Below, piece after piece: positions 15,324 to 22,470 of a DNA stretch of 32,660 nt (the stretch's first letter is position 1; every line of letters begins with the position of its first letter). The notes below the pieces were generated by a model, which saw only the letters and a program-made list of their open reading frames with translations, made no database searches and was not told the origin of the DNA. A program made the position numbers and the translations under genes. This DNA is from Pseudonocardia sp. (lineage in GTDB: Bacteria; Actinomycetota; Actinomycetes; Mycobacteriales; Pseudonocardiaceae), in assembly GCF_025965585.1 (NCBI RefSeq), contig NZ_JAOPWR010000325.1, forward strand, positions 1-32,660, in the 5' to 3' direction.

Positions 15324-15359
15324 CTCGTCTGTACGAGTCTCTTGGGTATACGAGAGACT
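15324..15359. promoter_or_regulatory. Overlapping inverted repeats between monooxygenase and MarR genes
   Basis: The 89-bp divergent spacer contains CTCGT-CTGT-ACGAG (15324-15337) and AGTCTCT-N10-AGAGACT (15336-15359). ACGAG also recurs at 15312-15316 and 15350-15354. The second repeat ends three bases before the MarR ribosome-binding site AAGGAGG (15363-15369). On the minus strand, GATACT next to the first repeat could be a -10 for the monooxygenase. The two nested palindromes look like MarR dimer operators controlling both genes. Confidence 0.55.
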
Positions 15360-15374
15360 GTCAAGGAGGTTCCG

Positions 15375-15818
15375 GTGACCGACGCGGACGGCCTGCGTGC
15401 CGAGATCGGCACGCAGGTGCTGCGCTTCATCGCGGGCGTGGTGCTGCACAACACCGCCGTGGCGCAGCGGGTGGGGCTGGGCGCGAGCGACTCGCAGTTC
15501 GTGGGCCTGCTGAACATGAACGGCCCACTCACCCCCGGCCGGCTCGCGGAGCTGACGGGGCTGACCACCGGCACCGTCACGGGCGTGATCGACCGGCTGG
15601 AGAAGGGCGGCTTCGTGCGCCGCGAGCGTGACGCCGGCGACCGCCGCAAGGTGCTCGTCACGCCCGCTCCGGAGGGGATGGCGCGACTGACCGAGGAGTA
15701 CCGCGCGCACGGCGAGCACATGGAGCGGGTCCTGGCGACGAGGAGCGCCGATCAGCTGAAGGTGATCGCCGACTTCCTGGCCGACATGAACGCCTCCCCC
15801 GGCGAACCTCCCCGCTGA
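15375..15818 (+). CDS. MarR-family transcriptional regulator
   Basis: 147 aa from GTG, five bases after AAGGAGG. It has the MarR winged helix: GRLAELTGLTTGTVTGVIDR (helix-turn-helix, about 55-75), LEKGGFVRRERDAGDRRKVLV (wing) and a C-terminal dimerisation helix. The N-terminal helix (AEIGTQVLRFIAGVVLHNTA) completes the dimer interface. It probably represses itself and the divergent monooxygenase through the inverted repeats at 15324-15359 and releases them when it binds a phenolic or similar ligand. This is inferred from arrangement and family. The gene ends in a convergent region facing ureC. Confidence 0.9.
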   Translation: MTDADGLRAEIGTQVLRFIAGVVLHNTAVAQRVGLGASDSQFVGLLNMNGPLTPGRLAELTGLTTGTVTGVIDRLEKGGFVRRERDAGDRRKVLVTPAPEGMARLTEEYRAHGEHMERVLATRSADQLKVIADFLADMNASPGEPPR

Positions 15819-15825
15819 ACGCCCG

Positions 15826-15841
15826 CCGGACGAGGGTCCGG
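15826..15841. terminator. Short hairpin between marR-type gene and ureC
   Basis: CCGGAC-GAGG-GTCCGG is a perfect 6-bp stem with a 4-base loop, eight bases after the regulator's stop codon. It lies in the 114-bp gap between converging genes. It may end the regulator transcript; no T-tract is present. Confidence 0.4.
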
Positions 15842-15932
15842 TCTCGTGGTCACCGCCCACCGGGTGGGGCCGCACCCGGATCGCTGCGCGAGCGAATCAC
15901 TGCACGAGGGTGCCGCTCGTCGAGGTCTCGGA

Positions 15933-17615
15933 CTAGAGGAAGTAGCGGTTCGTCATCGGGAGGACCTCGGCAGGCGGCAGGTCCACCGGCCTGCCGTCGA
16001 TCTCGACCTCCAGGGAGTCCGGTGAGACCCGGACCTGCGGCGACGCCCCGTTGAGCACCAGGTCGGCCTTCGTGAGGTGGCGCGAGTTCTGCACCGCCGA
16101 GAGCCGCCTGCGGATCTTGAGACGTCCGGCCAGCCCGGAGTCGATGGCCGCCTGCCCCACGAACGCGACGCCCAGCGAGGCGGGGGCGAGGCCGTAGGAG
16201 CCGAACATCGGACGGTAGATCTGCGGCTGGCCCAGGCGCGTGGAGTCGTTGCCGCCCCCGACCGGCCCCCACACCACGAACCCGTTCTTGAGCACCAGCT
16301 GCGGCTTGACGCCGAAGAACTCCGGGCGCCACAGCACGATGTCGGCGAGCAGGCCCGAGCGCAGCGAGCCGATCTCGTGGGCCATGCCCTGCGTGATCGC
16401 CGGGTTGACCGTGAGCTTCGCCAGGTACCGCAGGATGCGCGCGTTGTCGTTCGGGCCCTCGGCGCCGAACGCCTCCTTCATCCGGTGCGCGAGCTGCCAC
16501 GTCCGGATCGAGACCTCGCCGATGCGGCCCATGCCCTGCGAGTCCGACGACATCATCGCGATCGCGCCGCGGTCGTGCAGCACGCTCTCACCGGCCACCG
16601 TGCCGCCACGGCCGCGCCAGTTCAGTGAGGCCCTGTCCTCCTCCAGGGAGGCGTGCATGCGGTGCACGGCCATCTTCATCTCGGGATACTCGGCGTAGGT
16701 GTTCACCGAGTACGGGATGGTCGGCGTGGTGGACGAACCCAGCACGTGCGGCACCCCGGCCAGCTCCAACACGTTCGGGTGCCCGCCCCCGAGCCCCTCG
16801 ATGTGGTACGCGTGGATCGTCCGGCCGTCGATCGCGGCGAGGGTGTCCTCGAGCTCGCCACCCTCCTGGTTGGAGTCGGTGTGGATGCAGACCGGCACGT
16901 CGTACTCGTCGGCGATGGTGAGCGCGTTGTCGATCACCGAGGTGAAGCTGGCGGAGTCCTCGTGGATCTTCAGCCCGGCCGCGCCCATCTCCATGTTGCG
17001 CTCGAGCGGGTCGGGGTCCGACGAGCTGCCGCGCCCGAGCAGGGCCACGTTCATCGGGTAGCCCTCCCACGCCTCCATGAGGCGGTGGAAGTGGTACTCG
17101 GGGTTGACGCCCAGGTCGGACACGTGGCCGTAGCCCATTCCGACGACGGTGGTGGTGCCCGCCGAGAGCGCGGCGGGGATCAGGCTGGTGGTGGCCAGGT
17201 GCACGTGGGGGTCGATGATCCCGGCGGTGGCGATCATGCCCTCGCCCATGATCCAGCCGGTGTTGGCGCCCGCCACGAGGTCCACGCCGTCGGTGACGTC
17301 CGGGTTGCCGGCTCGGCCGAGGCCGACGATGCGACCCTCCTTGATCCCGATGTTGGTCTTGACGATGCCGACGAGCGGGTCGACCACCACCACGTTCGCG
17401 ATGATCAGGTCCATCGTGGAGTCCTGGTCGCGGTGGCTGGACATGCCCATGCTGTCGCGGATGGTCTTGCCGAAGCCCCACAGCGGCTCGTCGCCGTAGG
17501 AGGTGTGGTCGGCCTCCACCTCGGCGACGAGGTTGGTGTCGGCGAGCTGGATGCGGTCACCGACCGTGGGGCCGTAGAGGGTGTTGTAGGTGGGGCGCTC
17601 GATCGGACGCGGCAC
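15933..17615 (-). CDS. ureC: Urease subunit alpha, divergent
   Basis: 560 aa from GTG 17615 with CAGGAG eight bases upstream and two bases after the ureB stop. Urease alpha hydrolyses urea to ammonia and carbamate at a dinickel centre. All metal ligands are present: His137 and His139 (HVH), Lys216 for carbamylation (GLKIHED), His245, His271 and Asp358 (SSDSQGMG). The catalytic flap His318 is kept, but the flap reads AVHRMH where typical ureases have VCHHLD, so the usual Cys is Val317. The region after the HVH motif (GMGYGHVSDLGVNPEYHFHR) and HIEGLGGGHPNV also depart from the usual GGGTGPA and HTEGAGGGHAPD. It is clearly urease-related but from a divergent branch. Accessory genes ureDEFG are not in the window. 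Confidence 0.9.
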   Translation of the reverse strand: MPRPIERPTYNTLYGPTVGDRIQLADTNLVAEVEADHTSYGDEPLWGFGKTIRDSMGMSSHRDQDSTMDLIIANVVVVDPLVGIVKTNIGIKEGRIVGLGRAGNPDVTDGVDLVAGANTGWIMGEGMIATAGIIDPHVHLATTSLIPAALSAGTTTVVGMGYGHVSDLGVNPEYHFHRLMEAWEGYPMNVALLGRGSSSDPDPLERNMEMGAAGLKIHEDSASFTSVIDNALTIADEYDVPVCIHTDSNQEGGELEDTLAAIDGRTIHAYHIEGLGGGHPNVLELAGVPHVLGSSTTPTIPYSVNTYAEYPEMKMAVHRMHASLEEDRASLNWRGRGGTVAGESVLHDRGAIAMMSSDSQGMGRIGEVSIRTWQLAHRMKEAFGAEGPNDNARILRYLAKLTVNPAITQGMAHEIGSLRSGLLADIVLWRPEFFGVKPQLVLKNGFVVWGPVGGGNDSTRLGQPQIYRPMFGSYGLAPASLGVAFVGQAAIDSGLAGRLKIRRRLSAVQNSRHLTKADLVLNGASPQVRVSPDSLEVEIDGRPVDLPPAEVLPMTNRYFL

Positions 17616-17617
17616 GC

Positions 17618-18067
17618 TCAGACTCCTGAATCCCGGAAGCCGGCCGCGCGCAGCCGGGCCAGCGCAGCGGCGCGGTGCTCCTCGAAGCGCCCGTCGGACA
17701 GCGTCGCGTTGGTCAGGCCGTTGAATCCGTACACGGCCCGCTCCCCCGCGTACGACACCAGCGCGACGTCTCCCGACGCGCCCGGGCCGAACCTCACCGA
17801 CTCCCCCGCGGGCAGGTCGAGGCGCATCCCGAACGCCGCGGAGCGGTCGAACTCCAGGTGCCGGTTGGCCTCGAAGAAGTGGAAGTGCGAGGTGACCACC
17901 ACCGGCCACGCCGAGTGGTTGTGCACGTGGACGACGGCGGTCGTGCGCTCGCCGAGCTCCGGGACGATCGGCTCGGGAGCGGGCAGCACGCGCCCCGGCC
18001 AGCCGTCCGCCGGCGTGATCCTGACCTGGCCACGCGGTGTCGATGACTCGCTCGCAGGCTCGCTCAT
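17618..18067 (-). CDS. ureB: Urease subunit beta
   Basis: 149 aa. A small structural subunit of the urease trimer. The beta-sandwich core shows ELGERTTAVVHVHNHSAWPV, the conserved SHFHFFEANRHLEFDR, FGMRLDLPAGESVRFGPG and YGFNGL. About 20 residues of Ser/Pro/Gly-rich N-terminus and a 30-residue helical C-terminus extend beyond the usual 100-110 aa. Its ATG overlaps the ureA stop by four bases (ATGA), and ureC starts two bases after its stop, so ureABC is a single coupled operon. The core SHFHFFEANRHLEFDR motif makes the call secure. Confidence 0.95.
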   Translation of the reverse strand: MSEPASESSTPRGQVRITPADGWPGRVLPAPEPIVPELGERTTAVVHVHNHSAWPVVVTSHFHFFEANRHLEFDRSAAFGMRLDLPAGESVRFGPGASGDVALVSYAGERAVYGFNGLTNATLSDGRFEEHRAAALARLRAAGFRDSGV

Positions 18068-18366
18068 CGGATCGGGTTCCGCACCGCGACGAGCTTGGTG
18101 CCGTCGGCGAACATCACCTCGAGGTGCAGCAGCGGGATCATCTCCGCAACCCCGTCCATGACGTCCTCGCGGGTCAGGACGCTCTGCCCGAGCTCGATGA
18201 CGGCCTCGTAGGACAGCCCGTCGCGGGCGCCCTCGTGCATCTCGTCGCAGATCAGGCCGACGGCCTCGGGATGGCCCAGCCGGTGCCCCCGGGCCCGCCG
18301 CTTCCGGGCCAGCTCGGCGATCGTGAAGATCGTCAACCGCTCCTGGTCACGGGGTGAGAGTCTCAC
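18064..18366 (-). CDS. ureA: Urease subunit gamma
   Basis: 100 aa from GTG 18366. It is the smallest urease subunit and holds the trimer together. VRLSPRDQERLTIFTIAELA, RRARGHRLGHPEAVGLICDE, GARDG, LTREDVMDGVAEMIPLLHLE and FADGTKLVAVRNPI follow the family end to end, and the length is exactly typical. The GTG start was chosen because family conservation begins there; it lacks a clear ribosome-binding site. The same frame stays open upstream to an ATG at 18561 and beyond, so an N-terminally extended form cannot be excluded. It is the first gene of ureABC. Confidence 0.93.
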   Translation of the reverse strand: MRLSPRDQERLTIFTIAELARKRRARGHRLGHPEAVGLICDEMHEGARDGLSYEAVIELGQSVLTREDVMDGVAEMIPLLHLEVMFADGTKLVAVRNPIR

Positions 18367-18674
18367 CCGGCGAAGCCTATTGCCGGGTCCGCCTTCAGGC
18401 TCACGCCGGACAGGCCGCGGCGTGTCGCCCCCCTCGTCACCGGTGACGAGGGGGCCGAGAGCGGGAGGGTGTGACGCGACGGCGGCCGCGGCCGGCTCGG
18501 CCGGCACGCCGTCGATGACCCCGACGACCTTGCTCAGGCCCTCCTTGCCGGGTCGGCCCATGATCGGGGTGAACGTGTCGTAGGAGGCGCTGGCTGCCTG
18601 ACCACGGGGTCCGGGACGAGGCGGTCGGCTCGGTCCGCCGCACGGTGCAGAGCCGGCCGTGCAAGGCTCGGGCC
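18367..18674. other. Spacer upstream of ureA with protein-like open frame
   Basis: 308 bp between the divergent ureA and SDR starts. In the ureA frame (minus strand) it stays open and reads SYDTFTPIMGRPGKEGLSKV and VGVIDGVPAEPAAAA before turning to low-complexity sequence. This could be an N-terminal extension of UreA, the stump of another gene, or chance in high-GC DNA. I do not recognise a family. No clear promoter motif stands out for either gene. Confidence 0.3.
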
Positions 18675-19463
18675 ATGGATCTTCAGCTCACCGGCAAGCG
18701 CGCGATCGTCACCGGCGCGAGCCGCGGGATCGGGCTCGCCGTCGCCACCACGCTGGTCGCGGAGGGCGCTGAAGTGGCGCTCGTCGGCCGCGACATCACC
18801 ACCCTGACCGCGGCGGCCGCCGGCATCAACGGCGGGCGGGCGGTACCCGTGGTCGCCGACACCACCGACGACGCGTCCGTGCGCGCGATGGTGGAGCGCG
18901 TGGTCACCGAGCTCGGCGGCGTCGACGTGCTGGTCAACGCGGCCGCCGAGCCCGCGGGCGGACCCGCACCGGGCCTGGCCGGCACGACCGACGACGAGAT
19001 GCGCGACCAGTTCGAGACGAAGGTGCTCGGCTACCTGCGCTGCGCCCGCGCCGCCGCCCCGCACATGACGGCGCAGGGCTGGGGCCGCATCGTCAACATC
19101 AGCGGGCTCAACGCCCGGATGGCCACCTCGATCGTGGGGTCCGTGCGCAACGTCGCCGTCGCCGCGCTGACGAAGAACCTCGCCGACGAGCTCGGCCCGT
19201 CGGGCGTCGGTGTCACGGTGGTGCACCCGGGCATGACGATCACCGAGCGCTCCCCCGGCCTCTTCGCCGCGATGGCCGAGGCCGAGGGCATCACGCCCGC
19301 CGACGTCGAGGCCCAGTTCGGGGCCGGCACCAGCATCGGGCGCCTGACCACCGCCCAGGAGGTGGCCGACGTGGTGGTGTTCCTGTGCTCGCCGCGCAGC
19401 GTCGCCGTCACGGGCGACGCCGTCGCGACGGGCGGCGGCGGCCGGGGCGCGATCTACTACTGA
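18675..19463 (+). CDS. Short-chain dehydrogenase-like protein without YxxxK
   Basis: 262 aa Rossmann-fold SDR. The cofactor motif TGASRGIG is at residues 13-20, with NAA near 88-90 and the active-site Ser143 in NISG. Where classical SDRs have YxxxK, this protein has G155-S-V-R-N159 (GSVRNVAVAALTKNLADEL), so both the catalytic Tyr and Lys are gone. The C-terminal PGMTITERSP and VAVTGDAVATGGGG follow the family. It probably binds NAD(P) but either uses other residues for catalysis or acts without redox chemistry. The start ATG begins the conserved MDLQLTGKRAIVTG; ribosome-binding site weak. Its stop overlaps the opposite-strand methyltransferase stop by 7 bp. Confidence 0.88.
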   Translation: MDLQLTGKRAIVTGASRGIGLAVATTLVAEGAEVALVGRDITTLTAAAAGINGGRAVPVVADTTDDASVRAMVERVVTELGGVDVLVNAAAEPAGGPAPGLAGTTDDEMRDQFETKVLGYLRCARAAAPHMTAQGWGRIVNISGLNARMATSIVGSVRNVAVAALTKNLADELGPSGVGVTVVHPGMTITERSPGLFAAMAEAEGITPADVEAQFGAGTSIGRLTTAQEVADVVVFLCSPRSVAVTGDAVATGGGGRGAIYY

Positions 19464-20374
19464 TCCGGCTTGGTCGCCGTCAGCAGCACGCTGTTCATCC
19501 GGATCCCCGAGCCGAGCGCGGGCAGCGGGCGGCCGAAGCCCGCTGCCGCGTCGGGGCTCGGGACCGCCTCCACCGACCACCCCATGCCCGTCAGTCGCTC
19601 CGCGGGGCCGGTGCGCGGCTCCGTCTGCGCGAGGTCGCGCAGGTCCATGCCGAACGGGGCGCCGAACGCGACGATCGCCGGGTGGGCGGCCGAACTCTCG
19701 AAGACCGGCGCGAAGTGCTCGACGGCGACTGTGCTGCCCGGCGCCGACAGCTCGTCGACGGCGGCGAAGAGGTCGGCCTCGGCCGCGGCGGGCAGGAACG
19801 GGAGCAGCCCCTCGGCCAGCCATACCGACGGCCGCTGCGGGTCGAACCCGGCGGCGCGCAGTGCCGACACCCAGTCGTCGCGCAGGTCGACGCCCACGAC
19901 CCGGCGGTCGCAGCGTGGCTGCGCACCGTGCTCGGCCAGCACCTCGTCCTTGAACTCCAGCACCGCGGGTTGGTCCACCTCGTAGACGGTGGTGCCCGCG
20001 GCCCAGGACAGCCGGACCGCCCGCGAGTCCAGGCCCGCGGCGAGCAGCACGACCTGGTCGATGCCGCGCTCGGTGGCCGCGGTGAGGGCGGCGTCGAAGT
20101 AGCGCGAGCGCACGCCCTGGTAGGTGGTCATCACCGACCAGAAGGCGTCGACCTCGGCGGCGACGGCCGGGTCCTGCCCGGTCCGCGGCCACCCCTCCTC
20201 GGGCCGCGTCGGTAACCGTTGCGGGGTGCCGGCGGCGTCCACGAACCGCTCGGCCCACGGATCGTCCACCAGTCCGCCGTCCCGGTTGGTCTCGACGGCC
20301 CGGCCCGCCGCGACCATCAGCGCGGTGAACCCGACGCTGCTGACGATGTCCCACTGCTCGTACCGATCACTCAC
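19457..20374 (-). CDS. SAM-dependent methyltransferase, TIGR00027/LCM-like family
   Basis: 305 aa from GTG 20374, behind GGGGGAGA. It belongs to the class I methyltransferase group abundant in actinomycetes. Typical elements are the leading ALMVAAGRAVET, DDPWAERFVDAAG, VRSRYFDAALTAA, the SAM-binding VVLLAAGLDSRAVRL, the acidic YEVDQPAVLEFK and the late WLAEGLLPFLP. Members are thought to O-methylate carboxyl or hydroxyl groups, but few have known substrates. It lies 98 bp downstream of the exporter gene on the same strand, so it could belong to the same transcript. The 3' end overlaps the SDR stop by 7 bp. Confidence 0.9.
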   Translation of the reverse strand: MSDRYEQWDIVSSVGFTALMVAAGRAVETNRDGGLVDDPWAERFVDAAGTPQRLPTRPEEGWPRTGQDPAVAAEVDAFWSVMTTYQGVRSRYFDAALTAATERGIDQVVLLAAGLDSRAVRLSWAAGTTVYEVDQPAVLEFKDEVLAEHGAQPRCDRRVVGVDLRDDWVSALRAAGFDPQRPSVWLAEGLLPFLPAAAEADLFAAVDELSAPGSTVAVEHFAPVFESSAAHPAIVAFGAPFGMDLRDLAQTEPRTGPAERLTGMGWSVEAVPSPDAAAGFGRPLPALGSGIRMNSVLLTATKPDQ

Positions 20375-20472
20375 GACGTCTCCCCCGACTGCACTGCCCG
20401 GTCGTGATCGATCGTCGCGCAGCCCGAGCCGGCCCGCCGGGACGATGTCGTGATGATCGGGTTCGTCCCCGG

Positions 20473-21858
20473 CTACACCGCCACGGCGTCGCGCACGCGG
20501 GGACGGCAGGCCAGCACCACCAGCGCCCCGACCGCCGAGATCACCGCGTCGACCAGCACCGCGACGTTCCAGCCTGCGATCGTGTCCGCCGCGACGGGAT
20601 GGGTCGCGAGCACTGCGATGATCGTCACACCGATGGCCGCGCCCAGGTAGCGGGCGGTGTTGTTGGCCCCGCTGCCGATGCTCGCGAGGCCCGTGGGCGC
20701 GCTGGCGACGGCCTGCCGGGCGAGCGCGGCGTTGAGCACGCCGCTCGCCGCCCCGGCCACGAGCAGCCCCGGCAGCAGCCGTCCGGCACCCGCGCCGGGC
20801 CCGATGCCTGTGAGCATCACCTGCCCGACGGCCACCCCGAGCAACCCGGCCACGAGCTGGGCGCGCGGCGTGGCCCGGACGGGGAGACGCCGCGCGAGCA
20901 GCGCCGTCACCACGCTCGTGGCCGACCACCCCAGCAGGAGCAGCGCCGCGTAGACGACACCGTGGCCGAGGCCGCGCTGGAGCAGCGTCGGCAGGAACGA
21001 CATGCTCGCGATGATCCCGGCGCCGGTGGCCAGCGCCCCGATCGTGGCCCCGGCGAAGTCGGGCCTGCCGAACAGGCGCAGGTCCAGCATCGGGGCGCCA
21101 CGGCGCAGCTCGACGAGGACGAACACCGCGCCCAGCACCACCCCGCCGACCAGCAGCCCGATCACCGACGGCTGCGCCCAGCCCGAGCGGCCCTCGACCA
21201 GCCCGGCGAGCACCCCCGCGAGCGCGACGCCGAGCAGCAGCATGCCGGGCAGGTCCACCGCCTGCTGCCGGTCGGCGCGCGACTCGGTGAGCAGCCGCCA
21301 CGCCAGCACGGCCAGCAGCGCCGCCAGCAGCGCGATCAACCCGTAGGCGCTGCGCCACCCCAGCGCCGTGTCGAGCGCCGCGGCCAACAGCGGCCCCAGT
21401 GCGATCCCCCCGCCGACGCACGCGCCCCACACCCCGGTGGCGTGCACGCGCCGCGGGCCCGGAAGGAACGCGTGGCCGATGAGGCCCAGGCTGCACGCCA
21501 GGATCGCGGCCGCGCCGAGTCCCTGCCCGATCCGGGCCACGACGAGCACGGCAGTGCCGGACGCGAGCGCGGCCAGCACCGACGTCACGGCGAGCAGGAC
21601 GGCTCCGATCACGAACATGCGGCGGCGGCCGTGGTCGTCGCCGACGGCTCCCGCGGGCAGCAGCCCGACGGCGAGGCCGCAGCTCATCGAGCTGAGGATC
21701 CACGCCTGCCCGGCCGAGCCGGCGCCGAGCCCGGTCGCGGTGCCGGCCAGCGTCGCGATCGGCGTCGTGTAGGTGACGAGCGCCAGGACGGTGCCGAGCG
21801 CGGCGACGGCCAGGGTGCGCGTCTGCTCGGTGGTGGCGGCGACATGCGGTGTGGTCAC
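20473..21858 (-). CDS. MFS drug exporter (DHA-type)
   Basis: 461 aa membrane transporter from GTG 21858, behind AAGGGGG. Hydrophobic segments run along the whole length, about 12-14 helices. Motif A appears as GAVGDDHGRRRMFVIG after the second helix and motif C-like glycines as GACVGGGIALGPLLAAALD. It probably exports a drug-like compound in exchange for protons. It is divergent from an HxlR regulator with 75 bp between starts and a perfect inverted repeat in that gap, which suggests inducible expression under that regulator. The methyltransferase gene follows in the same direction. Substrate unknown. Confidence 0.9.
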   Translation of the reverse strand: MTTPHVAATTEQTRTLAVAALGTVLALVTYTTPIATLAGTATGLGAGSAGQAWILSSMSCGLAVGLLPAGAVGDDHGRRRMFVIGAVLLAVTSVLAALASGTAVLVVARIGQGLGAAAILACSLGLIGHAFLPGPRRVHATGVWGACVGGGIALGPLLAAALDTALGWRSAYGLIALLAALLAVLAWRLLTESRADRQQAVDLPGMLLLGVALAGVLAGLVEGRSGWAQPSVIGLLVGGVVLGAVFVLVELRRGAPMLDLRLFGRPDFAGATIGALATGAGIIASMSFLPTLLQRGLGHGVVYAALLLLGWSATSVVTALLARRLPVRATPRAQLVAGLLGVAVGQVMLTGIGPGAGAGRLLPGLLVAGAASGVLNAALARQAVASAPTGLASIGSGANNTARYLGAAIGVTIIAVLATHPVAADTIAGWNVAVLVDAVISAVGALVVLACRPRVRDAVAV

Positions 21859-21895
21859 GGGACCCCCTTCGGTCTGGTCACCGAACCACACTTCG

Positions 21896-21921
21896 CCGGT
21901 TCCATCAACAGATCGAACCGG
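21896..21921. promoter_or_regulatory. Inverted repeat between exporter and HxlR genes
   Basis: CCGGTTC-N12-GAACCGG is a perfect 7-bp inverted repeat in the 75-bp divergent spacer. A TACGCT (21922-21927) next to the right arm could be a -10 for the HxlR gene. With ATG only 6 bases further on, the transcript would be nearly leaderless. The position suits an operator through which the HxlR protein controls itself and the exporter. Confidence 0.55.
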
Positions 21922-21933
21922 TACGCTCGTCAC

Positions 21934-22470
21934 ATGCCCCTCGGTTCCGACTACAGCGGCCAGGACTGCTCGCTCGCCCGCGCGCTCGAGGTGGTCGGCG
22001 AGCGCTGGACGTTGCTGGTGCTGCGCGACTGCCTCTTCGGGGTGCGCCGCTTCACCGACCTGCGGGTCCGGCTGGACATCTCCCGTGCCGTGCTCAGCGC
22101 GCGGCTGGCCGACCTCGTCGAGGCCGGGCTGCTGGAGCGCCACGAGTACCGCCCCGGACGCCACGAGTACCTCGTCACCGCCGAGGGTGCAGCGCTCTGG
22201 CCGGCCGTCTACGCGCTCATGCAGTGGGGCGAGCAGCACCGCGCACCGGACGGCAGGCGCCGGGTCTTCGTGCACACCGCCTGCGACACGGAGATCGACG
22301 CCGGTGGCCGCTGCCCCGCCTGCGCGACGCTGCCCGGCCCCGCCGACCTGGAGATGCGGCCGGGGCCCGGGGCCGCGTTCCGGCGCGACGACCCGGTCAG
22401 CCGGGTGCTGCGACGGCCGCACCGGCTGCTGACACCCGTGACCGCGTCCGGCCGCTCCGGGAACGACTGA
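21934..22470 (+). CDS. HxlR-family transcriptional regulator with Cys-rich C-terminus
   Basis: 178 aa. The winged helix covers about residues 8-100: CSLARALEVVGERWTLLVLR, FGVRRFTDLRVRLDISRAVL, LVEAGLLERHEYRPGRHEYL, and TAEGAALWPAV. HxlR proteins normally stop near 110-150 residues. Here a tail adds HTACDTEIDAGGRCPACATL with a CxxC and another Cys 12 residues before it, which might bind zinc or sense thiol oxidants. The ATG has no ribosome-binding site, consistent with the leaderless promoter noted at 21922. The 3' end overlaps the opposite-strand exporter by 74 bp. It probably represses the divergent MFS exporter. Confidence 0.9.
   Translation: MPLGSDYSGQDCSLARALEVVGERWTLLVLRDCLFGVRRFTDLRVRLDISRAVLSARLADLVEAGLLERHEYRPGRHEYLVTAEGAALWPAVYALMQWGEQHRAPDGRRRVFVHTACDTEIDAGGRCPACATLPGPADLEMRPGPGAAFRRDDPVSRVLRRPHRLLTPVTASGRSGND

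Noticed and set aside
19457-19463. 7-bp overlap of the SDR and methyltransferase stops
   Set aside because: Short convergent overlaps are common in compact actinomycete genomes; not notable alone.
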